NCBI GenBank assembly: GCA_031265495.1 | Contig: JAISCP010000148.1 | Coordinates: 1 to 38,925, forward strand | Source of the DNA: Heliobacteriaceae bacterium | Lineage (GTDB): Bacteria > Cyanobacteriota > Vampirovibrionia > Gastranaerophilales > Gastranaerophilaceae | Length of the DNA: 38,925 nucleotides | Reading direction: 5' to 3' | Shown here: piece by piece, positions 38,278 through 38,925 of the stretch | Layout of the letters: every line of letters begins with the position of its first letter | Numbering within the stretch: the stretch's first letter is position 1 | Translations under genes and position numbers: made by a program | Notes under the pieces: generated by a model | Told to the model about the DNA's origin: nothing | Seen by the model: the letters and a program-made list of their open reading frames with translations, nothing else | Databases searched by the model: none

Positions 38278-38757
38278 ATGCCCGAAGATATTATTGAAAC
38301 AAAATCAAAATTTGACTTAACTTCCAAGAGTACGTTTTCGACGGATGATGATGTTTTCACGTCGCGTTCGATTGCGGCTTTTCTGGCTAAAAGCCATGTA
38401 CCTGTTTCGCACAGAAGAATTGCGGATAATTACTTAATTATAAAAAAGATTTTTAAATTTCAGGCTGTATTAAGCAGGATTTCCAATGTAGAAAAGGCTC
38501 TGCTGGGCAAGTACGGTTTTAACACTCTGGAATTCACGACTGTTAAACGTATGTATGATGAGCTTGCTTTGCTGCAGAAATGGGCGGCTTCGCCGGATGT
38601 GAGATTAAAAACGGATGCGGACGAGATTGTGGAAATCAGGGTTAAAGAATTGAAATTTATTACTGCAAACCGTTACACAAGTATTTCGAATGAAATTTAT
38701 AAGGGGTATGTAGTATTTGAGAATTACTTGAAGGAAATAAGCAAATTTTACGATTAA
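38278..38757 (+). CDS. Hypothetical protein
   Basis: 159-aa ORF with RBS; directly precedes the poly-G ORF. Confidence 0.55.
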   Translation: MPEDIIETKSKFDLTSKSTFSTDDDVFTSRSIAAFLAKSHVPVSHRRIADNYLIIKKIFKFQAVLSRISNVEKALLGKYGFNTLEFTTVKRMYDELALLQKWAASPDVRLKTDADEIVEIRVKELKFITANRYTSISNEIYKGYVVFENYLKEISKFYD

Positions 38758-38772
38758 ACGGAGGGAAGAGGG

Positions 38773-38913
38773 ATGAAAAATCAAATTACGGGACGGAATA
38801 TTTCAGGTAAGACGTTTGGGTCGGAGTCAAGTGCCGGAAATACAGGTGTAGTGTCACTTTCGGGGGGGGGGGGGGGCTTTATAACAGCTTCCGGCAAGGC
38901 TTTCAGCCCGTAG
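38773..38913 (+). CDS. Small ORF with poly-G tract (MKNQITGRNISGKTFGSESSAGNTGVVSLS-GGGGG-FITASGKAFSP*), possibly phase-variable
   Basis: RBS GGAGG 8 nt upstream; G15 tract 38862-38876; homologous to the 70..153 ORF on the opposite strand. Confidence 0.4.
   Translation: MKNQITGRNISGKTFGSESSAGNTGVVSLSGGGGGFITASGKAFSP
38862..38876. repeat. Homopolymer G15 tract
   Basis: Direct reading. Confidence 0.9.
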
Positions 38914-38925
38914 ATAATAAACCTA

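Overview
This 38.9 kb window looks like a bacterial chromosomal contig, probably Candidatus Melainabacteria/Gastranaerophilales-like. That placement is inferred from the prepilin-like 'GFTLAEVLITLGIIGVVA' protein, the cyanobacterial-style isolated atpD-atpC pair, efp-accB-accC, and 'SP[NS]FG' N-termini. Recognisable genes are bioF-bioG-bioC, rimO, an SDR, a type IV pilus/T2SS block (PilP-like, secretin, GspE/PilB, GspF/PilC), a prepilin-like protein fused to an S74/endosialidase-type chaperone, atpD/atpC, paired half-size chromate transporters, a ComM-like ATPase, an IDH/IPMDH-family enzyme, serS, a mobile-mystery A/B (HTH/Fic) module with a decayed Fic gene, tRNA-Asn, an ABC exporter, a BAX inhibitor-1 family protein, a LysM repeat protein, a prephenate dehydrogenase, accC/accB/efp and speD. 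The long intergenic regions are mosaics of several dispersed repeat families. One is a 138-bp ungapped element present three times with a covarying hairpin; its end module sits directly on the translation starts of bioC, atpC, accB and accC. The strongest candidates for something undescribed are (1) two homologous small ORFs at opposite ends of the window, each encoding '[N][A/T]GVV[P/S]LS' followed by a G15-G20 homopolymer that sets the downstream frame (possible phase variation); (2) the prepilin/adhesin-repeat/S74-chaperone fusion; and (3) the repeat modules at translation starts. All calls come from reading the sequence; no database search was run.
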